Positions 9,963 to 17,717 of a stretch of DNA of 64,000 nt are shown one piece after another (position 1 is the stretch's first letter; every line of letters starts with the position of its first letter). The notes below the pieces were generated by a model. The model did not search any database. It was not told where the DNA came from and worked only from the letters and a program-made list of their open reading frames with translations. Source of the DNA: Paracoccus albus (GTDB taxonomy: Bacteria; Pseudomonadota; Alphaproteobacteria; Rhodobacterales; Rhodobacteraceae); the NCBI RefSeq assembly GCF_027913035.1, contig NZ_CP115775.1, positions 2,688,501 to 2,752,500 of the forward strand, given 5' to 3'. A program made the translations under genes and the position numbers.

Positions 9963-10691
9963 TTAATCTTTCACTGCCCGCGCCACGACCGCTGCAAAGA
10001 TCGGACCGGCACCCGCTTGCCGCAGAACGCGCGTTGCCTCTGCCAACGTTGCCCCAGACGCCATGACATCGTCGACCAGCAAAACGGGGCGACCGACAAG
10101 CTGTTTCCCCTGCCGCGACGATATACGAAATGCGCCTGAAAGGTTCTTCGTCCGCTCCTCCCGCCCCTTGTGATCCTGCGCGGGGGTCGCACGAATTCTG
10201 TTAAGCATCGCCGGTGAATGTCCCAGCCCGTGACGCGCCGCGACCTGTGCGGACAGCAACGCAGCCTGATTGAATTTGCGTGACAACAACCGACGCGGAT
10301 GAAGTGGAACCGGCAAGACCAGCATATCCCGCCTGACAAGAGGAGCCGCCGCTTGCGCCAGCCATTGCCCAAGCGGTCGTGCGAGATCCGGGCGGTCACC
10401 ATGCTTCAGAGCCAGAACCAGACCGCGTCCGACCCCGCCATAAACAAACGCTGCCCGCGCATGTTCCCACGGTCTGTCATAGACGAGACAATCGTCACAC
10501 AAAATTGAAGCGCCCCCACCGCTCGCCTCTCCCTCGTGACCGGGCAGCGGGACGCCGCAACAATCGCAGATGCAGCCTGATATGAATTCACACTCTCGCC
10601 AGCAATCGGGGCAGAGAGCACCGTCAACGCCTACGGACACACCGCAGGACAGGCATTGGGGCGGATAAATCACCCGCAATGCTGCTTTCAT
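9963..10691 (-). CDS. ComF family phosphoribosyltransferase-like protein
   Basis: 242 aa from ATG 10691 (MKAALRVIYPPQCLSCG). The frame is open much further upstream, but that part overlaps a divergent gene and looks non-coding; ATG 10724 is the only other plausible start. The N-terminus carries a zinc-ribbon set of cysteines (CLSCG, LCPDCW, CDCCG, LCDDC). The C-terminal half is a type I PRTase fold with PVPLHPRRLLSRKFNQAA and the PRPP loop LLVDDVMASGATLAEA. ComF acts in DNA uptake in competent bacteria; in alphaproteobacteria its role is unproven, and it may serve DNA metabolism generally. Confidence 0.9.
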   Translation of the reverse strand: MKAALRVIYPPQCLSCGVSVGVDGALCPDCWRECEFISGCICDCCGVPLPGHEGEASGGGASILCDDCLVYDRPWEHARAAFVYGGVGRGLVLALKHGDRPDLARPLGQWLAQAAAPLVRRDMLVLPVPLHPRRLLSRKFNQAALLSAQVAARHGLGHSPAMLNRIRATPAQDHKGREERTKNLSGAFRISSRQGKQLVGRPVLLVDDVMASGATLAEATRVLRQAGAGPIFAAVVARAVKD

Positions 10692-10722
10692 CGCGCGGGG
10701 AACGACATTAAGACTACCGGCC

Positions 10723-11568
10723 ATGAAATCCGCCCCCACCACCCCGGCTCTAGACAAAGGCCAAGGCAGGCTGATCGACGATGCAGCACTTGGGCTGCAC
10801 CGGGATCGCGCCAGAAAGATCGGCCTCGCACAGCCCCTGCACCAGATCGCCATTGATGAGGTGCAAGATAGGCTGGCAGAGATTAACAGAAGATTTACGC
10901 GCATTGGCATCGTGACATCCTGGCCGGAAGTCTGGCAAAGCCATTTCCCGACAGCGCATATCTGCGCCGACGATGAGGTTCTGGACCTGCCGGCGAACCT
11001 TGATCTCGTGCTGCATGTCATGGGCCTGCATTGGGCCGAAGATCCGGTTGGCCAGATCGTGCAATCCGCACGCGCGCTGCGCCCCGATGGACTGTTCATC
11101 GCAGTGATGCTGGGCGGCCAGACGCTACATGAATTGCGAGATGTTCTAAGACGAGCAGAGATTGAGACGACCGGCGGCTTGTCCCCTCGCCTGCTGCCGA
11201 TGGGTGAAATCCGCGATCTTGGTGGCTTGCTGGGTCGCGCGGGCCTTGCCCTTCCGGTCGCCGACCATCTGCCGCTGCGCTTCAGCTATCGCGACCTGTT
11301 TCACCTTGCTGCCGACCTGCGCGCGATGGGAGAGACCAATGCCTTGTCCGAAAGGCTGCGCAAACCCACGCGGCGCGAAATCTTTGCCCGTGCCGCCGCG
11401 GACTACGCCATGCGCTTTCCTGACGCATCGCAAACCGGCCGCATTGTCGCCACATTCGATATGATTTTCCTGACCGGCTGGGCACCCGCACCCGGCCAGC
11501 AACAGCCATTGCGACCCGGCTCAGCCCAAATGCCGCTGGCCGATGTCCTGAAGCCGAGGAACGAATGA
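10723..11568 (+). CDS. SAM-dependent methyltransferase-like protein with degenerate motif I
   Basis: 281 aa, similar in the C-terminal two thirds to the BioC/NDUFAF5 type of class I methyltransferase: LDLVLHVMGLHWAEDPVGQ (motif IV region), ARALRPDGLFIAVMLGG (motif VI region), PLLPMGEIRDLGGLL-like loop and SYRDLFHLAADLRAMGETNA. The usual glycine-rich SAM loop is missing; the equivalent stretch reads IGIVTSWPEVWQSHFP. It may therefore not bind SAM in the normal way. It overlaps hemH as ATGA. NDUFAF5 relatives act in respiratory complex I assembly in mitochondria; function here is unknown. Confidence 0.75.
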   Translation: MKSAPTTPALDKGQGRLIDDAALGLHRDRARKIGLAQPLHQIAIDEVQDRLAEINRRFTRIGIVTSWPEVWQSHFPTAHICADDEVLDLPANLDLVLHVMGLHWAEDPVGQIVQSARALRPDGLFIAVMLGGQTLHELRDVLRRAEIETTGGLSPRLLPMGEIRDLGGLLGRAGLALPVADHLPLRFSYRDLFHLAADLRAMGETNALSERLRKPTRREIFARAAADYAMRFPDASQTGRIVATFDMIFLTGWAPAPGQQQPLRPGSAQMPLADVLKPRNE

Positions 11569-12593
11569 ACAACGATCACCTTCCCTCTGATCACCCGACG
11601 GTCCCACAGGCGAAAACCGGCATCCTTATTGCCAATCTGGGTACGCCGGACGGCTATGACTACTGGTCGATGCGCCGCTATCTGAACGAGTTTCTGTCAG
11701 ATAAGCGTGTGATCGACCTGCCTTCCTGGAAGTGGCAGCCGATCCTCAAGGGCATGGTCCTGACCAAGCGGCCCTTCACCTCTGGTGCGAATTACAAGCT
11801 GATCTGGAATGAGGAACGAAACGAAAGTCCGCTGATGACGATCACGCGCCAGCAGACCGAAGCCCTGCGCAACCGTGCCAGGGCAGAATGGGGCGACAGT
11901 ATCGAGGTCGAATTCTGTATGCGCTATGGCAACCCATCGACCCACGACGTGCTGGACCAGATGGTTGCGGCAGGTTGCAGGCGGATCGTGTTCCTGCCGC
12001 TTTATCCGCAATATGCAGGGGCAACCTCAGCGACGGCGAATGATCAGTTGTTCCGTGCGCTCATGACGCAGAAATGGCAGCCATCCGTGCGGACATGCGA
12101 CCCGTATTTCGACCGTCCCGACTATATCGCGGCGCTCGCGGACAGCGTGACGCGCGCCCTTGATGGCAAATCACCCAGCAAGCTCGTCGCCAGCTATCAC
12201 GGAATGCCGCAGCGCTATCTGACAGAGGGCGACCCCTATCATTGCCAGTGCCAGAAAACGACGCGCCTGCTGCGAGAGGCTCTGGGCTGGGACGAAGATC
12301 GGATCGACACCAGCTTTCAATCCGTGTTCGGCCGCGAGGAATGGTTGCGGCCCTATACCGTGGAGCATGTGGCGGAACTGGCAAAGCAGGGGCACACCGA
12401 CATTGCCGTCATTTCGCCCGCCTTCGCCGCCGACTGCATCGAGACGCTGGAAGAAATCAATGGCGAGATTCGTGAAGCCTTCGAACACGCCGGTGGCAAG
12501 AACTTTACTTACATCCCATGTCTGAATGACGATGCTGCGCATATTGAGGTTATGATGAATATCCTGCGTGAGAATATCGGCGGCTGGGTGTGA
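11565..12593 (+). CDS. hemH: Ferrochelatase
   Basis: 342 aa, normal length. Inserts ferrous iron into protoporphyrin IX, the last step of protoheme synthesis, at the inner face of the cytoplasmic membrane. Recognisable motifs are GILIANLGTPDGYDYWSMRR at the N-terminus, VFLPLYPQYAGATSA, the catalytic His region SYHGMPQRYLTEGDPYHCQC, SVFGREEWLRPYT and the acidic/His stretch SPAFAADCIETLEEINGE. Start overlaps the upstream methyltransferase-like gene as ATGA, so the two are translationally coupled. No heme pathway partner is adjacent. Confidence 0.97.
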   Translation: MNNDHLPSDHPTVPQAKTGILIANLGTPDGYDYWSMRRYLNEFLSDKRVIDLPSWKWQPILKGMVLTKRPFTSGANYKLIWNEERNESPLMTITRQQTEALRNRARAEWGDSIEVEFCMRYGNPSTHDVLDQMVAAGCRRIVFLPLYPQYAGATSATANDQLFRALMTQKWQPSVRTCDPYFDRPDYIAALADSVTRALDGKSPSKLVASYHGMPQRYLTEGDPYHCQCQKTTRLLREALGWDEDRIDTSFQSVFGREEWLRPYTVEHVAELAKQGHTDIAVISPAFAADCIETLEEINGEIREAFEHAGGKNFTYIPCLNDDAAHIEVMMNILRENIGGWV

Positions 12594-12686
12594 TTTACCG
12601 CGGCTGAGCGAGGCAAACCGGAAAAAATATTGCATTTTTGCACCCATTCTACCGCTCACGCGTTGCGTAGAGAGGGGAGGATGCCG

Positions 12687-13013
12687 ATGACAGAAAAACT
12701 TGCTGACTTAAACTGCACGTCCAGCGCGAAAAAGCTGGGGCCGGAAGAGGTGCAGGAAAACCTGAAACAACTGGACGGCTGGACGCTTGCCGATGACGGC
12801 GGCGCTATTTCTCGCCGGTTCGGGTTCAAGGGCTTCCTGAAGGCGGTGGAGATGGCGAATCTGGCCGCGTGGCTGGGCAACAAGCAGGATCACCACCCGG
12901 ATATCAGCTTTGGTTTCGGATATTGCGAGGTGCAGTTTTCAACCCATGATGCAGGGGGGCTGACCAAGAACGATTTCATCTGCGCAGCAAGACTGGACGC
13001 ACTGCTTGCATGA
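12687..13013 (+). CDS. phhB: Pterin-4a-carbinolamine dehydratase
   Basis: 108 aa. Dehydrates 4a-hydroxytetrahydropterin, recycling the cofactor of phenylalanine hydroxylase. The family signature is present: GWTLADDGGAISRRFGFKGF, then the catalytic NKQDHHPDISF (His-His) and VQFSTHDAGGLTKNDF. ATG 12687 is chosen because GGAGG lies 6 bases upstream; ATG 12681 touches the same Shine-Dalgarno sequence. Phenylalanine hydroxylase is not in the window, so the dehydratase may serve another pterin or molybdopterin-related role. It is 93 bp behind hemH. Confidence 0.93.
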   Translation: MTEKLADLNCTSSAKKLGPEEVQENLKQLDGWTLADDGGAISRRFGFKGFLKAVEMANLAAWLGNKQDHHPDISFGFGYCEVQFSTHDAGGLTKNDFICAARLDALLA

Positions 13014-13017
13014 ACAG

Positions 13018-13038
13018 AAAAAGGGGCCGTTTGGCCCC
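13018..13038 (-). terminator. Rho-independent terminator for the minus-strand L,D-transpeptidase gene
   Basis: Perfect 6-bp stem GGGGCC/GGCCCC with a 4-base loop; read on the minus strand it is followed by TTTTT. It lies 32 bp beyond the minus-strand gene stop and just past the phhB stop. Confidence 0.8.
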
Positions 13039-13069
13039 AGATTCTGCGTCGTTACAGGTCGGTAATCCG

Positions 13070-13672
13070 TCAGATCAACAGCACCTGGGTTCCGACCTTC
13101 GTGAGATCGTACATTTCCTTGATATGCTCGTTGTACAGACCAATGCAGCCGTTCGAAGACTTGCGCCCGATCTTGCGGGTGTCATGCGTGCCGTGCAGGC
13201 GGTAATACTGCCAGCTGAACCACAACGCATGGGTGCCAAGCGGATTGTCCGGCCCCGGCGGGACAAAATCCGGCCATTCCGGATTGCGTTTTTTCATTTC
13301 CGGCGTTGGTGCCCAGCTTGGCCCCTCGACCTTCTTGATGATCTCTGTCCGACCCTTGCGCGTCAGATCCTGTGAAACCGGGATCGAGGACGGGTAAAGG
13401 CGATAGATGCTTTCATCTTCAGACCAGAAATGCACACAACGAGAGGTCAGGTCGCAGAGGATTGCACCATTGGTCAGGCTGCTGAAATACGGCCTCCAGT
13501 CCTGCGCGCGGAAGCTGGAAATATTGCGTCGCTGATCCGCAGATTCATCATATTGCACGCGACCGGCATCCGGCGTCTGTGCGAACAAAGGTGTGGCGAG
13601 GCCCACAGCCCCTATAGCTGCGGCCGACGTCACGAAACTGCGGCGATCGAAGCCGCTGCGATTTGCGTTCAT
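13070..13672 (-). CDS. Tat-exported L,D-transpeptidase (YkuD fold)
   Basis: 200 aa. The N-terminus has a twin-arginine signal (FDRRSFVTSAAAIGAVGLAT) with a cleavage region near LFAQ, so it should be exported folded to the periplasm. The YkuD catalytic signature is complete: RLHGTHDTRKIGRKSSNGCI with catalytic Cys176 and upstream His. Such enzymes make 3-3 peptidoglycan crosslinks or attach proteins to peptidoglycan. The extra features WSEDESIYRLYPSSIPVS and GPSWAPTPEM are usual in alphaproteobacterial ErfK/YbiS-like enzymes. It is transcribed divergently from a CAP-domain lipoprotein with a 200-bp gap. Confidence 0.94.
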   Translation of the reverse strand: MNANRSGFDRRSFVTSAAAIGAVGLATPLFAQTPDAGRVQYDESADQRRNISSFRAQDWRPYFSSLTNGAILCDLTSRCVHFWSEDESIYRLYPSSIPVSQDLTRKGRTEIIKKVEGPSWAPTPEMKKRNPEWPDFVPPGPDNPLGTHALWFSWQYYRLHGTHDTRKIGRKSSNGCIGLYNEHIKEMYDLTKVGTQVLLI

Positions 13673-13873
13673 AGCTGTCTCCTGCTCGGGCCGTCTCGCG
13701 CGGCCTGCTTTACCCCAACAGGGTTAGGCATGCGCGGGGTGTCACACAATTCAAACTGTTGTAATCGCACCAGATGCGTCCGGAAATGTGGTGAAAATCA
13801 CGCAATATTGGCTTTGCCGCGACATTCGGGCAGTCTAAAGGACATAAAAAACCATAAGCGCATCGAGGGCAGC

Positions 13874-14386
13874 ATGAAGCGCATTCTTCTGATTCTTTCC
13901 GCCGGGCTGGCACTGACAGGCTGTGTCGCCCGCACTCCGGGACAACAGGCAGGGCCGGACGGCCAGCCGGTCCCCGTCGCCTATACGATTTCCGCGGCAG
14001 ACGCTGCGGCGATCCCCAACCGCGTGCTGGAGCAGGTCAACATGCTGCGCGCCGGCTCAAGCGCGGCACCGCTGACGATTGATCCCGCCCTGTCGGCTGC
14101 TGCGGCTGCGCATTCGCGCGATATGGCTGCCCAGAACCGGGCATGGCATTTCGGTTCGGACGGCTCATCGCCGCTGGATCGTGCAAACCGTGCAGGCTAT
14201 TCGGGCCAGCTGATCGGCGAAAATATCAGCGAAAGCTACGAGAACGATATTTCGACGCTTCAGGCATGGATGCAAACGCGCGACACCCGCGATGTCATCA
14301 TGGACCCGACAGCCACGAAACTTGGCATCGCCTGGTATCAAGAGCCCTCGCGCAAGCTGTGGTGGACCCTTCTGACCGGCAAATAG
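13874..14386 (+). CDS. CAP (SCP/PR1) domain lipoprotein
   Basis: 170 aa. The start at 13874 has GAGGG upstream and yields a lipoprotein signal MKRILLILSAGLALTGC with lipobox LTGC. The mature domain is a CAP fold: NRVLEQVNMLRAGSSAAPLT, AAAAHSRDMAAQNRAWHFGS, GYSGQLIGENISESY, and WMQTRDTRDVIMDPTATKLG, with the conserved His and Glu residues. Bacterial CAP proteins are periplasmic or secreted with poorly known roles. It sits between two envelope genes, the L,D-transpeptidase and the RTX protein, which suggests a cell-surface function. Confidence 0.88.
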   Translation: MKRILLILSAGLALTGCVARTPGQQAGPDGQPVPVAYTISAADAAAIPNRVLEQVNMLRAGSSAAPLTIDPALSAAAAAHSRDMAAQNRAWHFGSDGSSPLDRANRAGYSGQLIGENISESYENDISTLQAWMQTRDTRDVIMDPTATKLGIAWYQEPSRKLWWTLLTGK

Positions 14387-14412
14387 CGCTGTCCGCGCAG
14401 CGACAACGACGC

Positions 14413-14442
14413 CCGTCAGGTGCTGCATCCGCGGCCTGACGG
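14413..14442. terminator. Terminator-like hairpin between convergent genes
   Basis: Perfect 8-bp stem CCGTCAGG/CCTGACGG with a 14-base loop between the CAP lipoprotein and the RTX gene stops. No T-run on either side, so intrinsic termination is uncertain. Confidence 0.4.
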
Positions 14443-14452
14443 CGCACCCTGT

Positions 14453-17400
14453 CTATTGCGTAAAGTCGAACGGGCTGACGGTCGAGCCATAGACGTCGAT
14501 CATCATGTCCGACCTGCCATCTCCATCGACATCAAGCAGCAGGCGTGTCTTTGCCTTATGCACCTCCATTCGTATTTCGGCCGCCCCAGTGCCGGTGAAA
14601 TCAGCGGCGCCAAGCCAGATGAGCTTGGGGTCGATCCCCGACAGGTCGATCATGTCCTGACCCGTTTCGAAGTCGATGATCGTATCACGCTCAAACACGC
14701 CGTCCTTGGGTCGCGTGAAGACAAAGACGTCCGCGCCGAAACCGCCCTCCAGCACATCATTGCCCGCCCCCCCGCTGAGCGTATCGTTGCCGCGAAAGCC
14801 CTCTATCGTATCGTCGCCTGCGTTTCCGTGCATGATATCGTCGTCAAGGCCACCTTCGATCACATCGTTCCCGCCGCCGCCCTGCAGCAGGTCGCGGCCC
14901 GACGCGCCATAGACGCGGTCGTTTCCAGCAGCGCCAAAGACCGTATCGTGCCCCTCTTGTGCGAGAACGCGATCATCCCCCGCCCCTCCGTGGATGACGT
15001 CCGCGCCCTCGCCGCCGATCAGTTTGTCATTCCCATCGCCACCACGAAGGGTGTCGCGCCCGTCCCCGCCGCGAATCGAATCTTTGCCGCTGTGACCAAG
15101 GATGTGGTCGTTGCCGTCCACCCCCCAGAGAAGATCGTTGCCATTGCCGCCAGAGATCACGTCATCGCCCGCCATGCCGATAACGTGGTCGTCGCCGTCA
15201 TCACCCCCAATCGTGTCGTTACCCGCATGGCCGATCAGGAAATCATCGCCACCGCGCCCCGCCATAATGTCGTCGCCAGCGTCGCCATAAAGATAGTCCC
15301 CCCCGGTGCCGCCATGTATCGTATCATTCCCGTCCCCGCCGACCATGACGTTGCTGCGACCCTGCGCGACAAGCAGATCATTCCCATCGTTTCCGGCCAT
15401 GCGGTTGTTGTTCTGCCCGCCATACAAGCGGTCATGACCGGGGCCGCCGATGATCGTGTCCGCGCTGCCGATCCCTTTGAGATAGTCACTGCCCGCATCG
15501 CCGCGCAGGATGTTCCCGCCATTGCCCTCGGCAACAATAAGATCATTTCCGCCATGCCCGATCAGGATGTTGCGACCGCTTCCGCCGTAAATTCTGTCAT
15601 CACCACCACCACCGGCGATAAAATCCGCGCCATCGCCGCCATAAAGCCGATCGGGACCGCCGCCGCCGATGAGGGAGTCCCTGCCTGCCCCGCCTGCAAG
15701 ATAATCTGAAAGGTTGCCCCCCAGCAGGGTATCGTTGCCCTCTGCACCAATAAGGTTGTTTCTGGCCTTTGCAGCACCCTGCATCCGGTCGTCACCGGAC
15801 AGCCCGTTGATCTGGCCGCCGGACGGCGCAAGCGTCAGTTTGTCTGGCCCATTTGATCCCCGGTCGAAGTGCTTTGCGCGCAGCATCGGCGGTATCGGGC
15901 CGGGTCCGGTATAGCCGCCAGAGGTGCCGCTGGCTGGCGTTACGGCAGATGGTCCACCGGGATCAGACCTCACTGGATCAACGAGGTCCGAATAGTCGAT
16001 ATCGTTTGCATAATGCGCCAGCCTGAACATCGATTCGGAAAAATCTGTCTCGAAAAGCGGCTTGTCATTTGCCGTGCGGATTTCGATCCGAACCTGTCCA
16101 GCCTGTAGCAATGCGCCCGTCGAGGTGGCCTGAACGCGCAGTTGTGCGATGCTGCGGATATAAGCAAGCTCTGACAGGTCCAGCTCGTCGCGAACGGGAT
16201 CGAAATCAAGGATCGTCACCATTTTCGTGCCATAGCCAGGCAAAAAAATATCGTCGCCGCCGCCACCGCGAAGCGTGACCGTGCCACTTCGCGCGATCAG
16301 GATATCGTCGCCCGCACCGCCCGCCAGATGGGAAACACCGCCCGTACCGACAAGCACGTCGTCGCGGCCAGTTCCCGTGATTTTCCCCTCTCTCACCACG
16401 CTTGTGCCGATATTTCCCGGATCAAAGCTAAGCTGTGTAATCCCGTTTTCAGTCGCACTCGTCACAAAGACGGAAATTTTGCCTCCGACAACCCGCGTTT
16501 CAATCGCGGCCACATTGGCAAGTGTCATCGCCTCTGTATCTTCCAGAACACCAAGCAGGATCAGGCGGCCCTGACCGTCTATCGTCAGCACCGATATCCC
16601 ATCATCGGCACCGCCAACGAATATAAATGCCCTGCCCCCGATCTCTGCCGAGGCGATGGCCGTCGCCCCTTCGAAGCGGGTCGCATTTGAATCGACGACA
16701 TGATCCACCAGTGTCAGCCGACCCGAAGCATCGGCCTTGAAAACGGACACAGAATCGCTTTCACCACCAGCAACGACAACGAAACAACCGCTGGAGGACT
16801 TCACGACCTCCAGCTGATGGGGTGCGGAAACACCAATATCACTGGCAGCATCTACGACGCCGTGGCTGACAATTCCGCTTGTTCCGATCTCAAAGGTTGC
16901 CACAAAATTGCCTTGCGCCGAGGCTGCGTAGACGAAGGTCTTGCCGCTGATCGTGACCACCTCGATATCTGTGTATTCGGCATCGATATTGATGCGAATA
17001 TCAGGTTTTGCGGCGCCCTTGCTGGTCAGCGACAGATCGGCATTCAGCCGATACAGGCGAAGCGTCGTGCTTCCATCGGTTCCGGCAACGATATAGCTTT
17101 CCCCGGCGATTTCGCAGACGTCCAGAATGACGATATTCGCTGGTATCTGCGACGGCGGGAACAGGGGCACAAACTTCTTCAGACTTCCATCAGCAGTCAT
17201 AAGCAACGCCGAATGGATGCTGCCATGCTGCCCGGTGACCGTGACCAGGTGGCCGCCATCTGGCCGCGCCAGAACATCAAGGGTCGGGGCGGTGTAATAG
17301 GTGCCGTAGTCCTTCGCCGCCTCTTTCGAGACGCTCTGCGCGGCCTCATTCGCGCGGCCCAGGCGATAGGACGTCAGCCCACCACCCTTGTTGGAGGTCG

Positions 17401-17521
17401 CAACAAGGATCGCACCATTTCCCCCTTCCACAATAACCATATCGGTTATGTTGTCGGTGTAGTTATCCTTGCGCGACGCCAGCCGCACCACAAATTTCAG
17501 CACTCCCAGCCCCCGCCCCAC
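14453..17521 (-). CDS. Large secreted protein: N-terminal beta-propeller, C-terminal RTX calcium-binding repeats
   Basis: 1022 aa from GTG 17521; the start is uncertain because no clear ribosome-binding site precedes it. Residues about 20-370 show repeated strand patterns of a YncE/lactonase-like propeller (SVFKADASGRLTLVDHVVDS, ISVLTIDGQGRLILLGVLED). A first short RTX group (GTGGVSHLAGGAGDDILIA) is near residue 395, and a long block of about 40 GGxGxDxLx nonapeptides covers 553-931. The C-terminus (VDGDGRSDMMIDVYGS, ending FDFTQ) fits a type I secretion signal region. Calcium-dependent folding outside the cell is expected. No ABC exporter or adaptor lies nearby. Possible adhesin or surface-layer role. 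Confidence 0.85.
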   Translation of the reverse strand: MGRGLGVLKFVVRLASRKDNYTDNITDMVIVEGGNGAILVATSNKGGGLTSYRLGRANEAAQSVSKEAAKDYGTYYTAPTLDVLARPDGGHLVTVTGQHGSIHSALLMTADGSLKKFVPLFPPSQIPANIVILDVCEIAGESYIVAGTDGSTTLRLYRLNADLSLTSKGAAKPDIRINIDAEYTDIEVVTISGKTFVYAASAQGNFVATFEIGTSGIVSHGVVDAASDIGVSAPHQLEVVKSSSGCFVVVAGGESDSVSVFKADASGRLTLVDHVVDSNATRFEGATAIASAEIGGRAFIFVGGADDGISVLTIDGQGRLILLGVLEDTEAMTLANVAAIETRVVGGKISVFVTSATENGITQLSFDPGNIGTSVVREGKITGTGRDDVLVGTGGVSHLAGGAGDDILIARSGTVTLRGGGGDDIFLPGYGTKMVTILDFDPVRDELDLSELAYIRSIAQLRVQATSTGALLQAGQVRIEIRTANDKPLFETDFSESMFRLAHYANDIDYSDLVDPVRSDPGGPSAVTPASGTSGGYTGPGPIPPMLRAKHFDRGSNGPDKLTLAPSGGQINGLSGDDRMQGAAKARNNLIGAEGNDTLLGGNLSDYLAGGAGRDSLIGGGGPDRLYGGDGADFIAGGGGDDRIYGGSGRNILIGHGGNDLIVAEGNGGNILRGDAGSDYLKGIGSADTIIGGPGHDRLYGGQNNNRMAGNDGNDLLVAQGRSNVMVGGDGNDTIHGGTGGDYLYGDAGDDIMAGRGGDDFLIGHAGNDTIGGDDGDDHVIGMAGDDVISGGNGNDLLWGVDGNDHILGHSGKDSIRGGDGRDTLRGGDGNDKLIGGEGADVIHGGAGDDRVLAQEGHDTVFGAAGNDRVYGASGRDLLQGGGGNDVIEGGLDDDIMHGNAGDDTIEGFRGNDTLSGGAGNDVLEGGFGADVFVFTRPKDGVFERDTIIDFETGQDMIDLSGIDPKLIWLGAADFTGTGAAEIRMEVHKAKTRLLLDVDGDGRSDMMIDVYGSTVSPFDFTQ
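14729..15865 (-). repeat. Tandem RTX nonapeptide-coding repeats
   Basis: About 40 nine-residue units of the form GGxGxDxLx, 27 bp each, within the RTX gene. The units differ in sequence, so this is an old protein repeat rather than a fresh tandem duplication. The regularity also creates long false open frames on the plus strand. Confidence 0.9.
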
Positions 17522-17717
17522 GCGTGTGATGTCTGAACAAAGTCAGTGTGTTCCCGGCCGCTTAAGATTGCCTTGCCGCTGCGGACCGGCGGTATGGAAG
17601 ATTATCTAGAATTGCCGCAATCATGCGGGGCCATCCATTGCGCGACGTTGCTATGCTTGCCTGATCGCGGCAGCCGTGAAATGAGAACGTGGTTATGAAA
17701 AGGTAGAGGAACGCTCC

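Noticed and set aside
10692..11099. Long N-terminal extension of the comF frame
   Set aside because: Overlaps the divergent methyltransferase-like gene, and the ComF zinc ribbon begins right after ATG 10691.
14420..15709. 429-codon open frame antisense to the RTX gene
   Set aside because: Its composition (Ala, Val, Ile, Asp in regular runs) is the mirror of the RTX nonapeptide repeats; no ribosome-binding site or domain.
14729..15865. Possible CRISPR or satellite array
   Set aside because: The 27-bp period follows the RTX reading frame, units are not identical and there are no spacers.
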